Below are positions 1 through 9,477 of a DNA stretch of 64,000 bases, piece after piece. The position numbers and the translations under genes are program-made. The notes below the pieces were generated by a model. The model did not search any database. It saw only the letters and a program-made list of their open reading frames with translations, and was not told where the DNA came from. Every line of letters starts with the position of its first letter. The stretch's first letter is position 1. Source of the stretch: WLMZ01 sp031367435 (GTDB lineage: Bacteria > Actinomycetota > Acidimicrobiia > Acidimicrobiales > Ilumatobacteraceae); NCBI GenBank assembly GCA_031367435.1, contig JANLPV010000018.1, forward strand, positions 1 to 64,000, in the 5' to 3' direction.

Positions 1-422
<422 letters not shown>

Positions 423-745
423 GAACTTGCTCGATTGCTCGAGCGTCGTTCATTTTTTGAGAGCCATGATGCATCCGGGGGAATAGCCCGGTGCCAGCAT
501 CATGTCCTGCTCTTCTTATGTATTCTTTTGGCCAGACGTTGGTCTGGCCGGAATTGACAAGCAGCTCCATCGCAAAAGGCGATGTGCTGCCCGCACTATC
601 GTTCAGTCTTCTCTTCCGTTTTCAAGGAGCCGTAGCTCATGCGACACTCACCCTTGCGGGAGTTGGTGTCGCTCTCGGAGGCTTTTCGGCCTTCCGAAGC
701 GGGAGCAAACATTATCCTCAGGCTGCAATTACCGCAACCTCTTCG
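423..745 (-). promoter_or_regulatory. 16S rRNA leader and promoter region with nested hairpins
   Basis: This 323-base stretch between tyrS and the 16S gene has no convincing gene. Read toward the rRNA it holds a GATAAT -10-like box at 711-716 with only a weak -35, an imperfect hairpin at 641-672, a boxA-like sequence at 613-627, a two-part hairpin at 561-590 (GCAGC/GCTGC plus CATCGC/GCGATG), a perfect 8-bp hairpin at 530-549 (GGCCAGAC, loop GTTG) and a nested hairpin at 466-503 (ATGATGC/GCATCAT enclosing CCGGG/CCCGG). Such leaders carry antitermination and RNase III processing signals in other bacteria; that role is inferred here. Confidence 0.6.
613..627 (-). promoter_or_regulatory. boxA-like antitermination motif in the rRNA leader
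   Basis: The minus strand reads CCTTGAAAACGGAAG about 200 bases before the mature 16S end. It resembles the TTGAAAACT-type boxA elements bound by NusB/S10 in rRNA leaders of Gram-positive bacteria. A nusB gene lies in this window at 41078-41506. The match is by eye and short, so the call is tentative. Confidence 0.35.
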
Positions 746-2008
746 TCAAGAAATTTCGACGAGATGGTGGTTTGACTTGCCTTTGCGCAGCAACAGGAAA
801 CGACCGTGCAGCAAGGGAACGTCTGTGAGCTGGGAGTCTTCGCCGAGGGCGACCCCGTTGGCACGAAAGCCCTTCTGCTGCAAAGTGCGCCGCGCGTCGC
901 TGTTGGAGGTCGCTAACCCGGTGCCTGCAAGAACTCCAAGCAGGTCGGTGAGGCCCGCGTAAGGAACTCGCGACGACGGCACCTCGCGCGATACGGCAAC
1001 CAATGCCGCCTCAGAGGCAAGCATCGGGTCGCCCCCGAACAATACGTCGGTTGCTGCTCGAGCCGCGTTGAGCGCCTCGATGCCGTGCACGAGTTCGGTG
1101 AGTTCGTCGGCGAGCGCGCGCTGCGCGAGGCGCCGCTCAGGTGCAGCCAGATGTTGCTCGAGGACATCGTCGAGGTCGTTCATGGGCCGGAGCGAGAACA
1201 TATGCATGTACCTCGTCACCATGACGTCGTCGACCTGGATCCAGAACTGGCGGAACTGGTACGGCGAGGTCTTGTCCGGATCGAGCCAAACTGCGCCATC
1301 GACGGACTTGCCGAACTTTGTCCCGTCGGCCTTGGTGACCAACGGGTGCGTCAGCGCGTGCGCGTTCTTGGACAGGCTGCGGCGAATGAGATCGACACCA
1401 GCGACGATGTTGCCCCATTGGTCGGAGCCGCCGGCTTGCAGTTCGACACCTTCGTGCTCGTACAGATGTCGAAAATCGTTGGCTTGTAGCAGTGAATAGG
1501 TGAACTCGGTAAAGGACAGCCCGTTGTCGGTCTCAAGTCGACTTCGAACGGAGTCCTTGGCGAGCATCTGATTTACCGTGGCGAACTTGCCGACATTGCG
1601 AAGGAAGTCGAGCAGCGTGATCGGTTCGGTCCAATCGGCATTGTTCACCAGCTTGGCTTGAAACTTGCCGGGGCTGAAATCGAGCAGCCGCTGCAGTTGG
1701 GCCTCGATGCGCGAGACATTGTGTCGGAGCGTTTCGAGATCGAGAAGGTTACGTTCGTCGCTTCGACCGGACGGATCGCCGACCATGCCCGTAGCCCCGC
1801 CAGCGAGCGGAAATGGCTTGTTTCCGGCAAGTTGGAATCGACGCAGATACATCTGACCAACGAGATGGCCAACATGTAGTGAGTCGGCGGTGGGATCAAA
1901 GCCTACGTAGACGGCAATAGGGCCCTGTCCGAGGCGACCTCCCAACGCAGTGCGGTCGGTGGCGTCGTGAATGAGCCCACGAGCGTCGAGGTCGGCGAGT
2001 AAATCCAT
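746..2008 (-). CDS. tyrS: Tyrosine-tRNA ligase
   Basis: Cytoplasmic class I synthetase that charges tRNA-Tyr with tyrosine at ATP cost. The 420-residue protein shows the HIGH-type motif as HVGH in the N-terminal Rossmann domain, the GATGMVGDPSGRSDER stretch typical of TyrRS, the KMSKS-type loop as KFGKS, and a C-terminal S4-like RNA-binding domain. The ATG at 2008 was chosen because it gives the usual family start and length. A longer reading frame to 2077 would run into the divergent gene at 2076. It sits directly upstream of the rRNA operon, and its stop codon lies at the start of the rRNA leader. No T-box leader is visible. Confidence 0.97.
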   Translation of the reverse strand: MDLLADLDARGLIHDATDRTALGGRLGQGPIAVYVGFDPTADSLHVGHLVGQMYLRRFQLAGNKPFPLAGGATGMVGDPSGRSDERNLLDLETLRHNVSRIEAQLQRLLDFSPGKFQAKLVNNADWTEPITLLDFLRNVGKFATVNQMLAKDSVRSRLETDNGLSFTEFTYSLLQANDFRHLYEHEGVELQAGGSDQWGNIVAGVDLIRRSLSKNAHALTHPLVTKADGTKFGKSVDGAVWLDPDKTSPYQFRQFWIQVDDVMVTRYMHMFSLRPMNDLDDVLEQHLAAPERRLAQRALADELTELVHGIEALNAARAATDVLFGGDPMLASEAALVAVSREVPSSRVPYAGLTDLLGVLAGTGLATSNSDARRTLQQKGFRANGVALGEDSQLTDVPLLHGRFLLLRKGKSNHHLVEIS

Positions 2009-2075
2009 AACAGCACCTATGTTGCCACTTTGAGCCTCGTCCCGCACCGTTGCATCGCGACTAGGTTGGGCCTCC

Positions 2076-2870
2076 ATGCGTCACGCACTTTCGCTTCCGC
2101 CATTTGGCGAACTCTCGGACCCATCTGCGCTCGTTGACATTGCAGTCGCCGCCGAGGAAAACGGTTGGGACGGGGTCTTCGTCTGGGATCATCTCCTTCG
2201 GCCTCCCGAGCAGGCAACGCGAATCGCCGATCCGTGGATCATGATGACCGCAATAGCAGCGGCGACATCGCGGATTCGTATCGGCCCGATGGTGACTCCC
2301 ATCCCCCGCCGAAGGCCATTGAAGTTGGCGCGAGAGATTGCCACGCTCGACCTCGTTGCCAAGGGCCGGCTCACAATGGGACTGGGCCTCGGTGTCGATT
2401 CTGGCGGCGAACTCACCCGAACTGGCGAGGAGCTCGATCCAAAGGTTCGGGGAGAGATGCTCGACGAAGGCATCGCGATCCTCGATCAGTTGTTGCGTGG
2501 CGACCACGTGGTTCATGAGGGTAAGCACTTCAAGATGGATGGGGTCACTCTTGAGCCCACCGGCGCGCAAACTCCTCGAGTTCCGTTCTGGCTCGCCGCA
2601 CGCGGTGCCAATTTCACGCCACTCAAACGCGCCGCGAGGTTCGAGGGGCTGTGCCCAACAGTGATCACACCCGATCGATTTGCCGAGATCGTCGACTACA
2701 TCGCAGGCATTCGCGGCACCCTCGACGGCTACGACTTCGCACTCATGGTGACGCCCGATCATCACTTCGACGAATACGCCCGTCGAGGTGCGACGTGGGC
2801 CATTCACGAGATGCAGCCGAGTCACTCCGTTGAGCACATCATGGGCGTCGTCACTCACACGTTGCAATAA
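2076..2870 (+). CDS. LLM-class (luciferase-like) F420/flavin-dependent oxidoreductase
   Basis: A 264-residue TIM-barrel protein of the luciferase-like monooxygenase family. In actinobacteria most members use coenzyme F420 or FMN, but the substrate cannot be read from sequence. Supporting features are the GWDGVFVWDHL start of the barrel, the TSRIRIGPMVTPIPRR segment and RLTMGLGLGVDSG before the insertion loop. It is divergent from tyrS with 67 bases between. No clear Shine-Dalgarno precedes the ATG. It is followed 16 bases later by the DUF2332 gene on the same strand, so the two may be co-transcribed. Confidence 0.85.
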   Translation: MRHALSLPPFGELSDPSALVDIAVAAEENGWDGVFVWDHLLRPPEQATRIADPWIMMTAIAAATSRIRIGPMVTPIPRRRPLKLAREIATLDLVAKGRLTMGLGLGVDSGGELTRTGEELDPKVRGEMLDEGIAILDQLLRGDHVVHEGKHFKMDGVTLEPTGAQTPRVPFWLAARGANFTPLKRAARFEGLCPTVITPDRFAEIVDYIAGIRGTLDGYDFALMVTPDHHFDEYARRGATWAIHEMQPSHSVEHIMGVVTHTLQ

Positions 2871-2886
2871 TGGCAGCGATGCAGCA

Positions 2887-3948
2887 ATGAACAACGACGC
2901 CCACACCATCGCGATGGCGTTCGACCTACAGGCTGCTCAGGCCGAGCGCATCGGTTCGCCCCTGTACGCTCGCCTACTCGAGGGCCTGTTTGCTGATTAC
3001 AACGCGAACGGGGTCACGGCCGAGCTACTTGAGGGCGTTAGCGATCGACCAGTTCACGATGCGCTTCCCCTGAGATACCTTGCGACTGCCCACCACCTCG
3101 CCCTACGCGGCGAGGCTGGGGACCTGGCGCAGTACTACGGGTCGTGTGGTGGAGTGTGGCAAGGGGAAGACCTCACGCCGATCTTTCTCGAAATCGTTCA
3201 GCGTGAGCGTGAGACGTTTGCTCGCGGACTGCGGCGCAACGTACAAACCAATGAGGTCGGTCGAGCAGCAGTGCTGGCGAGCGGCTTCGCACTGATCGCG
3301 CGTCGACACCGGCCTGAACTCGACGTACTCGAAATCGGCAGCTCAGCAGGTTTGCTCTCTCGATGGGATCGCTACTTCTACGACACGGGCCGATCGCGCC
3401 TCGGCGACGCGACGAGTCCTCTGCAATTTGACGCGTCGTGGTGGACAGACCGGGTGCCTCAGCTTGGAAGCGACATCGACGTGGTCCGTCGGCGTGCCAG
3501 CGACGTCTCGCCCATTGACGTCTCCACCCATGACGGTCGCCTGATGATGCTGTCATTCGTCTGGCCGGACCAAAGCGAACGCGTGGAACGCCTGCGCGCT
3601 GCCCTTGAAGTCGCTCAGCAGTATCCACTCACGGTCGAATCCGCAGACGCGGGCCAGTGGCTCGCCGATCAATTTCAGTCAGGGCTGCACCCCGATAGGG
3701 CGACCGTGGTGTTTCATTCAATCGTTTGGCAGTACTTATCAGAGGCCACCCGCACCACTCTTCGAGATGCGTTGTTCAGCGCAGGCGGGCGTGCCACGGC
3801 CGACACCCCACTGCTCTGGATGCGAATGGAACCAGCGACCGCGGCCTTCGCAGACCTTCGTCTCACCACATGGCCCGGTGGCCTTGAGGAAGTGTTGGCC
3901 GAGGTGGGCTATCACGGGGCCGACGTTCGCTGGCTAGCGGCCGACTGA
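2887..3948 (+). CDS. DUF2332 family protein
   Basis: A 353-residue protein resembling the actinobacterial DUF2332 family, whose function is unknown. Recognisable parts are the ALPLRYLATAHHLALRGEA region, the TNEVGRAAVLASGF segment and LDVLEIGSSAGLLSRWDRY. The last resembles a SAM-binding motif I, so a methyltransferase-like fold is possible. A further in-frame start at 2788 would overlap the previous gene deeply; the ATG at 2887 gives the usual N-terminus. Its end overlaps the end of the convergent mpg gene by 15 bases. Confidence 0.75.
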   Translation: MNNDAHTIAMAFDLQAAQAERIGSPLYARLLEGLFADYNANGVTAELLEGVSDRPVHDALPLRYLATAHHLALRGEAGDLAQYYGSCGGVWQGEDLTPIFLEIVQRERETFARGLRRNVQTNEVGRAAVLASGFALIARRHRPELDVLEIGSSAGLLSRWDRYFYDTGRSRLGDATSPLQFDASWWTDRVPQLGSDIDVVRRRASDVSPIDVSTHDGRLMMLSFVWPDQSERVERLRAALEVAQQYPLTVESADAGQWLADQFQSGLHPDRATVVFHSIVWQYLSEATRTTLRDALFSAGGRATADTPLLWMRMEPATAAFADLRLTTWPGGLEEVLAEVGYHGADVRWLAAD

Positions 3949-4473
3949 CCAGCGCCAGAGCCGATCGTTTCCGACTCGGATACCGATTCGTGGCGTGACA
4001 TCAATGCGACCCGGCATTGGTTGACCATCATCGAAAATGCCAATGCTGGTGTTGGTGCAGATGTCGGTGCCGTTCAGCGTGAGGTCGATAGCCAACGCTT
4101 GACACAGCTTGGCCGGACCATCACTTGTGTGCCCGGCGCGTCCGCGTCGACGAACCATAATGTCGAGACCGGTCATCGGCTGAACAGCTCGGATCAGCAC
4201 GGCTTGGCCATCACCCGATTCACCGGTGACAACGTTCGCACAATGATGCATACCGTAGGTGAAGTAGACGTACATGAATCCGGCCGGTCCGAACATCACT
4301 GCGTTGCGTGGGGTCTGACCCCGAAACGAATGGCTCGCTGGGTCGTCGCGGGTGTACGCCTCGACCTCGATGATCCGTCCGCGGCACTCACCAACCACAA
4401 GCACTTTGTGCAAAAGTGCGGGGGCGACCTCTGTCGCATCAGCCGCGAAGAACCGGCGTTGCAACCGCCGCAT
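3934..4473 (-). CDS. mpg: DNA-3-methyladenine glycosylase (Mpg/Aag type)
   Basis: Monofunctional base-excision glycosylase that removes alkylated purines such as 3-methyladenine. The 179-residue protein carries the family signatures RGRIIEVEAYTRDDPASHS (with the catalytic-region Glu and Tyr), the FGPAGFMYVYFTYGMHHC core and SDGPAKLCQALAI. The ATG at 4473 fits the usual RRFFAADATEVAPALL start and leaves 10 bases after the thioesterase stop; a TTG at 4506 is a weaker alternative. It ends with TAG and overlaps the convergent DUF2332 gene. The thioesterase and this gene probably share a transcript. Confidence 0.93.
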   Translation of the reverse strand: MRRLQRRFFAADATEVAPALLHKVLVVGECRGRIIEVEAYTRDDPASHSFRGQTPRNAVMFGPAGFMYVYFTYGMHHCANVVTGESGDGQAVLIRAVQPMTGLDIMVRRRGRAGHTSDGPAKLCQALAIDLTLNGTDICTNTSIGIFDDGQPMPGRIDVTPRIGIRVGNDRLWRWSVGR

Positions 4474-4483
4474 GGTAGCTATG

Positions 4484-4876
4484 TCAGGCAAGTCGCTCGC
4501 GAACAATTTCCGGCACGCGCGACGCCGTGGTGGTGCCCGGCTTCACACTGACATAGGTAATGGTCGCGGTGAATCGCGGTTCACCGACTACCGAGCCGGC
4601 AACGGTGACATCGAAACTGGCGTTCCCCAATCGGGTAAGCGAAAGGTGCAGATCGGCGGTATCACCGAAACGCAGCGGCGCATCCCAGGTAACCGTCATC
4701 GTCTTGAGCATGAAGTCAAACCCGAGTGCTTCAAAGCCCAAACCATCGGGCGCGAGCTCTGCCCGAAACCATGTATCGACAGCGTCGTCGCAATACGCCA
4801 TGTAGTGCGCGTTGAACACCACGCGCTGCATATCGCACTCGCCATATCGGACCCGGATTCGGTGCACATAAGCCAT
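4484..4876 (-). CDS. Acyl-CoA thioesterase, 4-hydroxybenzoyl-CoA thioesterase-like hotdog protein
   Basis: A 130-residue single hotdog-fold protein. The N-terminus RIRVRYGECDMQRVVFNAHY matches the 4HBT/YbgC pattern (R..YxE.D..G.V....Y), with Glu-Cys-Asp where the catalytic Asp of that group lies. Members hydrolyse acyl-CoA thioesters, but the substrate is unknown here. It starts 9 bases after the marC stop and sits ahead of mpg on the same strand, so it likely belongs to the tail of the arg-marC transcript. Confidence 0.82.
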   Translation of the reverse strand: MAYVHRIRVRYGECDMQRVVFNAHYMAYCDDAVDTWFRAELAPDGLGFEALGFDFMLKTMTVTWDAPLRFGDTADLHLSLTRLGNASFDVTVAGSVVGEPRFTATITYVSVKPGTTTASRVPEIVRERLA

Positions 4877-4885
4877 TGGCGCTCC

Positions 4886-5503
4886 CTAGGTTGCGGCTTG
4901 AACGAAATCCCGAACCGCGTCGGCGATCATCTGTACAGCAATCGCGGCAACGAGCATGCCTGCCACGCGCGACACCAACAGGACACCGGTAGGTCGGATG
5001 AGCCGCATGATGAGGTCGCTGAATCGGAGCGCCAGGTACGTGACAATCATCGTGGCCATCAAGCCCAGGCCGATCGCCACCAGGTCGCGCGGTGCCGAAC
5101 TGCGGCCAACGAACACGATCGTGGCAACGATCGCCCCGGGGCCTGCGAGCAGCGGCGTGCCGAGCGGCACCATCGCAATAGACGTTCGCTGCTCGGGGGT
5201 CATCTCTTCAACCGCTGCAGCTTCCCGGCCGGACAGCAACTCGAGTGATACCAGAAGCAGCAACAAGCCGCCCGCCCCGCGCAACGCCGGCACGGTAACC
5301 CCGAGGTACTCCAGAATCTGGCGACCACCGACAGCGAACAGCGTGATCACAAGGAAGGCAGTTGCAGTTGCAACAAGCGCCGCACGGTGTCGTTCTTTCG
5401 CCGACAGCAGGCGCGTCACACTCAGAAAGATCGGAACATTGCCAGGCGGATCGATAATAAAGAGCACCGTCACAAACACCTCACCGAAGAGGCGCGCGTT
5501 CAT
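4886..5503 (-). CDS. MarC family integral membrane protein
   Basis: A 205-residue protein with about six hydrophobic segments and the MarC/UPF0056 signature FIIDPPGNVPIFLSVT near the N-terminus and PLGTPLLAGPGAIVATIVF in the middle. It sits in the inner membrane; the transported substrate, if any, is not established for the family. The ATG at 5503 overlaps the argH stop as ATGA, matching the coupling used in this operon, and was preferred over a frame opening at 5521. Confidence 0.88.
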   Translation of the reverse strand: MNARLFGEVFVTVLFIIDPPGNVPIFLSVTRLLSAKERHRAALVATATAFLVITLFAVGGRQILEYLGVTVPALRGAGGLLLLLVSLELLSGREAAAVEEMTPEQRTSIAMVPLGTPLLAGPGAIVATIVFVGRSSAPRDLVAIGLGLMATMIVTYLALRFSDLIMRLIRPTGVLLVSRVAGMLVAAIAVQMIADAVRDFVQAAT

Positions 5504-6915
5504 TGCGGCGCACCAAGCCATTCATCCCAGATGGCAAGTGATCGAGTGAAACGCTGCAGTTGGTCGGCGACTGGCAGCGGTCCGGCTCCTCCGGCAGTCG
5601 TTCGTCGCGTCACCGAAACCCCTGGCGCCACGAGTGCGGCGGGCTCCTCGCCCAATTGAGGGTGGTCGGCGACGAGCTGGCGCAATGTTGCTTCGCCCGA
5701 CAACGCCCGACGTACAAGCGCACCGACAATGGCATGTGCATCGCGAAATGGAACACCCTGCACCACCAACCACTCGGCGAGATCGGTTGATGAACCTGTC
5801 TCGCTGTCGGCGGCCGCCTGCATCCGGGAAGGGACGAAGGTTGCAGTCGCGATCATGCCCGCGATAGCCCCGAGACCGAGCCGAACCTGATCCATCGCAT
5901 CAAAGAGGGGCTCCTTGTCTTCTTGATAATCGCGGTTGTAGCTGAGCGGAAGACCCTTCATGGTCGCGAGGAAGCCGGTGAGATTACCGATGAGGCGGCC
6001 GGCCTTACCCCTCGCTAACTCAGCTATGTCGGGATTCTTCTTCTGTGGCAGCATCGAAGAACCCGTCGCGTAACCGTCGTCAAGCTTGGCGAAGCCAAAC
6101 TCCTCGCTGGTCCACAGCACCCACTCTTCGCCAATGCGCGACAAGTTGATCGCGACGAGAGCGAGATCGAACAGCACCTCGGCAACATGATCACGCGACC
6201 CAACGGCATCGAGCGAGTTCTCGAATACATGCCCAAAGCCGAGCTGCCTCGCGGTGAATTGCGGATCGATCGGAAGTGAGGATCCAGCCAACGCTCCGGC
6301 ACCGAGTGGCGACACGTCGACTCGCTCCAGCGTGCCGCGAATACGATCAAGGTCACGGCTCAGTGCCCAACCATGGGCGAGCAAATGGTGGGCGAGCAGT
6401 ACCGGTTGAGCCCGTTGCATGTGCGTGTACCCGGGCAGATAGGTGTCGCGCGCTCCGACGGCGCGATCGAGCAGGACGTGCTGTAGTGCCACGATCCGCT
6501 GGGCAACCACTCGAAGCTCGCGCTTGATCCAGAGCCGCACATCGGTGGCCGACTGGTCGTTGCGGCTCCGGCCGGTGTGCAGCTTCGCTCCAGCGGCCCC
6601 AGCAAGTTCGGTGACACGCCGTTCAACCGCGGTGTGAATGTCTTCATCGCTCGCAGCGAACGCGAAGGTGTTCGACCGCATTTCAGCGGCGACCACCTCA
6701 AGTGCGGCGAGCACCGCATCGCGCTCTGTTACCGACACGAGGCCTGCCTCGGCCAGGCCGCGAACATGCGCGCGTGATCCCTCGATGTCATCGGGCCACA
6801 GGCGACGATCGAACGAAAGGCTTTCGGTGAAGGCCATGAGCTCTTCGGTAGGGCCACCCTCGAATCGACCGTGCCAGAGCGTCTTCGATGGCTCGCCGTG
6901 ATCGGAGAGGCTCAT
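5500..6915 (-). CDS. argH: Argininosuccinate lyase
   Basis: Last step of arginine biosynthesis: argininosuccinate to arginine and fumarate, in the cytoplasm. The 471-residue protein has WHGRFEGGPTEELMAFTESL at the N-terminus, the HTGRSRNDQ motif, the YTHMQRAQPV catalytic His region and the fumarase-superfamily signature GSSMLPQKKNPD holding the catalytic Ser loop. It overlaps argR upstream and marC downstream by four bases each. argG, which normally precedes argH, is not in this operon. Confidence 0.98.
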   Translation of the reverse strand: MSLSDHGEPSKTLWHGRFEGGPTEELMAFTESLSFDRRLWPDDIEGSRAHVRGLAEAGLVSVTERDAVLAALEVVAAEMRSNTFAFAASDEDIHTAVERRVTELAGAAGAKLHTGRSRNDQSATDVRLWIKRELRVVAQRIVALQHVLLDRAVGARDTYLPGYTHMQRAQPVLLAHHLLAHGWALSRDLDRIRGTLERVDVSPLGAGALAGSSLPIDPQFTARQLGFGHVFENSLDAVGSRDHVAEVLFDLALVAINLSRIGEEWVLWTSEEFGFAKLDDGYATGSSMLPQKKNPDIAELARGKAGRLIGNLTGFLATMKGLPLSYNRDYQEDKEPLFDAMDQVRLGLGAIAGMIATATFVPSRMQAAADSETGSSTDLAEWLVVQGVPFRDAHAIVGALVRRALSGEATLRQLVADHPQLGEEPAALVAPGVSVTRRTTAGGAGPLPVADQLQRFTRSLAIWDEWLGAPQ

Positions 6916-7391
6916 TGCCGCACCGCATCGACGCCCGCGAGGTCACGGAGTTTGGCCGCAAGCTTGGCACCAGTGGTTGTCTCGTCCGCGATGACAAGCA
7001 GGGTGTCGTCTCCGGCAACGGTTCCGAGTACACCTTTGATACCCGATCGATCGAGGGCAGATGCGACCACGTGCGCGCAACCCGGTGGCGTGCGAATGAC
7101 CACGTTGTGATGAGCGTGACGCACCTCGGCAACCCACTCGCCCATCACCCGACGGAGTTGGTCCTCCGGGGCGATCCGGGCCGGTTCGTACTCCGGGATT
7201 GCATATACCGTGTCGCCGCCAGGCACGCGAACCTTTACCGCTCCGAGGTCCTCAAGATCGCGCGACACCGTCGCCTGCGTCGCGATGATGCCCTCAGCGG
7301 ACAGCAGTTCCAGTAACTGCGGCTGGCTCGTAACCGGGTGCTTCCCGATCAGTCGAAGGATGTGTTGCTGGCGTTGCACCTTTGTCGTCAT
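6912..7391 (-). CDS. argR: Arginine repressor ArgR
   Basis: Hexameric DNA-binding regulator that uses arginine as corepressor. The 159-residue protein has an N-terminal winged helix (HPVTSQPQLLELLSAEGIIATQATVSRDLEDL, residues about 15-48) and a C-terminal arginine-binding and oligomerisation domain with the TPPGCAHVVASALDRSG and GTVAGDDTLLVI segments. It lies inside the operon it likely controls. Paired candidate operators precede argC and also carA in this window. Confidence 0.97.
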   Translation of the reverse strand: MTTKVQRQQHILRLIGKHPVTSQPQLLELLSAEGIIATQATVSRDLEDLGAVKVRVPGGDTVYAIPEYEPARIAPEDQLRRVMGEWVAEVRHAHHNVVIRTPPGCAHVVASALDRSGIKGVLGTVAGDDTLLVIADETTTGAKLAAKLRDLAGVDAVRQ

Positions 7392-8293
7392 GGACGAACT
7401 CCTAGGAGAAACGCGAGGAGACCCCGCGCCGCATGCATCCGATTGTGTCCTTGTTGCATCACTCGCGACCGCTGACCATCGATGATCTCAGCCGACACCT
7501 CGAAGCCGCGATACGCAGGCAGACAGTGCATAAAGATGGCTGATGCAGAGGCTGTCGCCATGAGTTTGCCTGTCACCTGATAGGCCGCGAAGATCTCACG
7601 CCGCTCAGCTTTTTGCTCCTCTTGGCCCATAGATATCCAGGTGTCGGTGTGCACGGCGTGGGCTCCAACAACTGCCGTTTCGGGATCGACGTACTGCTTG
7701 ATAGTGCCCGTACCCATTTCGGCAATTGAGCTGAGGTCAGCATCAGATGCGTCGAACCCTGCGGGACAACCGAGACGCATATGCGCTCCGAGCATCACAC
7801 ACGTTTGACTCAACGAGCGCGCAACATTGTTGAAGTCGCCCACATATGCAATGGTGCGGTCTCGCACCGAGCCCCACTCCTGCATCATTGTCAACGCATC
7901 TGCCAACGCCTGGAGGGGATGACTGTGGTCGCTCAGCAAGTTGACCACAGGCACCTCGCTCACTGCGGCCATTCGTTCGACAACCGAATGATCAAACACT
8001 CTGGCCGCAAGCACACGGTGATATCCCTGCATGATTCGTGTGACATCCTCGACGCTTTCGCGCACGTCGAAACCAACTTCCTCGCCGCGCGTGTACACGG
8101 GGTGCCCGCCGAGTTGCACAACGGCCATCTCCATGCTCTGGCGCGTGCGGTTCGATGGCTTTTCGAAGATCAGCGCGACGCCCTCGCCGAGCAACGGAGC
8201 GCCCAGCGTGTGTTTCGGCGCGTCACCGAGAGCGAGAACCTGCTGCAATTCCGCCGCCGATACGTCGGAGATGTTCAAAAAGTGGCGGAGCAT
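7388..8293 (-). CDS. argF: Ornithine carbamoyltransferase, anabolic
   Basis: Makes citrulline from ornithine and carbamoyl phosphate. The 301-residue protein shows the carbamoyl-phosphate loop as FEKPSNRTRQSME (Asn in place of the more common Thr of STRTR), the DHSHPLQALADALT segment and the ornithine-binding HCLP motif in FMHCLPAYRG. Its ATG overlaps the argD stop by one base (TAATG) and its TGA overlaps the argR start. Carbamoyl phosphate would come from carAB at 30114-34573. Confidence 0.97.
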   Translation of the reverse strand: MLRHFLNISDVSAAELQQVLALGDAPKHTLGAPLLGEGVALIFEKPSNRTRQSMEMAVVQLGGHPVYTRGEEVGFDVRESVEDVTRIMQGYHRVLAARVFDHSVVERMAAVSEVPVVNLLSDHSHPLQALADALTMMQEWGSVRDRTIAYVGDFNNVARSLSQTCVMLGAHMRLGCPAGFDASDADLSSIAEMGTGTIKQYVDPETAVVGAHAVHTDTWISMGQEEQKAERREIFAAYQVTGKLMATASASAIFMHCLPAYRGFEVSAEIIDGQRSRVMQQGHNRMHAARGLLAFLLGVRP

Positions 8294-9477
8294 TATCCGA
8301 GCACCTCAGCCATCACCGAAATCACTTCGTCGATCTCCGCCAACGTAACCGTGAGCGGCGGAGCAAGCCGAAGCGCCGTTGCCGTCACTGCGTTCGTCAC
8401 TATTCCGCGCTGCAACAGCGACGAATACGCAGCCTTGGCATCGCCTCCGTCACGTAGTTCGGCGGCGAGCAGCAGACCCTGCCCTCGAACCGCCTCGACC
8501 CCTGGTAGGGAGGAAAGCTTGGCGGACAGATACGCACCCTTGTCGGTTGCCAATCGTGGCGCGTCGATACGACGCATCTCAGTGATCACAGCCCGCACAG
8601 CAGCCGTAGCGATCGCCGTGCCGCTATAGGTGCTGCCATGGTCGCCTGGCTGAAATGCCGACGCAACATCAAGGCGAGCCCACACCGCTCCGACGGGAAA
8701 CCCGTTACCCATAGCCTTCGCCATCGTGACGACGTCGGGAACGACATCGTGGTGCTGGAAGCCGAACCATCGGCCGGTACGGGCGAATCCGGTCTGCACC
8801 TCGTCGATCATCATCAACATGGCGCGCTCGTCGCATAAGTCTCGAATTGCCTGAAGATATCCAGCGGGTGCGGGTACGACGCCACCCTCGCCCTGCACCG
8901 TCTCAATGAGTACCGCGCTGACGGTGGGATCGACCGCGGCGCGCAACGCGCCGATGTCACCGAAGGCAACGTGGCGAAAGCCGTCGGGCATCGGAAAGAA
9001 GGGCTCGTGCTTTGCGGGTTGGCCCGTTGCGGCCAGCGCGGCGAGGGTGCGGCCGTGAAAGCTGCCATAGGCCGACACAACGACGTGTCGGCCACGGCCG
9101 CCAAACTTACGCGCCAGCTTGAGCGCTGCCTCGTTTGCCTCAGCGCCTGAATTGCAAAAAAACGTCTGCCCGGCAAGCCCCGTGGCCTCACGAAGAAGCT
9201 CGTTCACCATCTGAGCAGCCTCGGTAGCAACCGGGTTGGCGAAGAAGTTCGAAACGTGCATCAGCGTGTTGGCCTGAGAACAAATTGCATCTGCAATTAC
9301 CGGATTTGAATGTCCGAGCGACGTCACTGCTAAACCACTAAGAAAGTCGAGGTATCGCTTGCCGCCGCTATCCCACAGCTCCGTGCCCTTACCCCGCACA
9401 AACATCACTTGCGGGGCGCCAAAGACCGGAATGAACGGGCAATGCGGGCCCTGTACCTCGAACTCGTGCACGCTCAT
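8293..9477 (-). CDS. argD: Acetylornithine aminotransferase
   Basis: PLP-dependent class III aminotransferase that converts N-acetylglutamate semialdehyde to N-acetylornithine. The 394-residue protein has the FCNSGAEANEAALKLARKFG phosphate-binding region, the ALIETVQGEGGV segment, the MMIDEVQTGFARTGRWFG motif with the cofactor Asp and the Lys region TMAKAMGNGFPVGAV. The ATG at 9477 overlaps the argB stop as ATGA; a longer frame to 9603 was rejected because it enters argB. Confidence 0.97.
   Translation of the reverse strand: MSVHEFEVQGPHCPFIPVFGAPQVMFVRGKGTELWDSGGKRYLDFLSGLAVTSLGHSNPVIADAICSQANTLMHVSNFFANPVATEAAQMVNELLREATGLAGQTFFCNSGAEANEAALKLARKFGGRGRHVVVSAYGSFHGRTLAALAATGQPAKHEPFFPMPDGFRHVAFGDIGALRAAVDPTVSAVLIETVQGEGGVVPAPAGYLQAIRDLCDERAMLMMIDEVQTGFARTGRWFGFQHHDVVPDVVTMAKAMGNGFPVGAVWARLDVASAFQPGDHGSTYSGTAIATAAVRAVITEMRRIDAPRLATDKGAYLSAKLSSLPGVEAVRGQGLLLAAELRDGGDAKAAYSSLLQRGIVTNAVTATALRLAPPLTVTLAEIDEVISVMAEVLG

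Noticed and set aside
530..549. Perfect hairpin between tyrS and 16S as an intrinsic terminator
   Set aside because: No T-run follows on either strand, and it lies within a set of leader hairpins ahead of the rRNA, so a leader structure is more likely.
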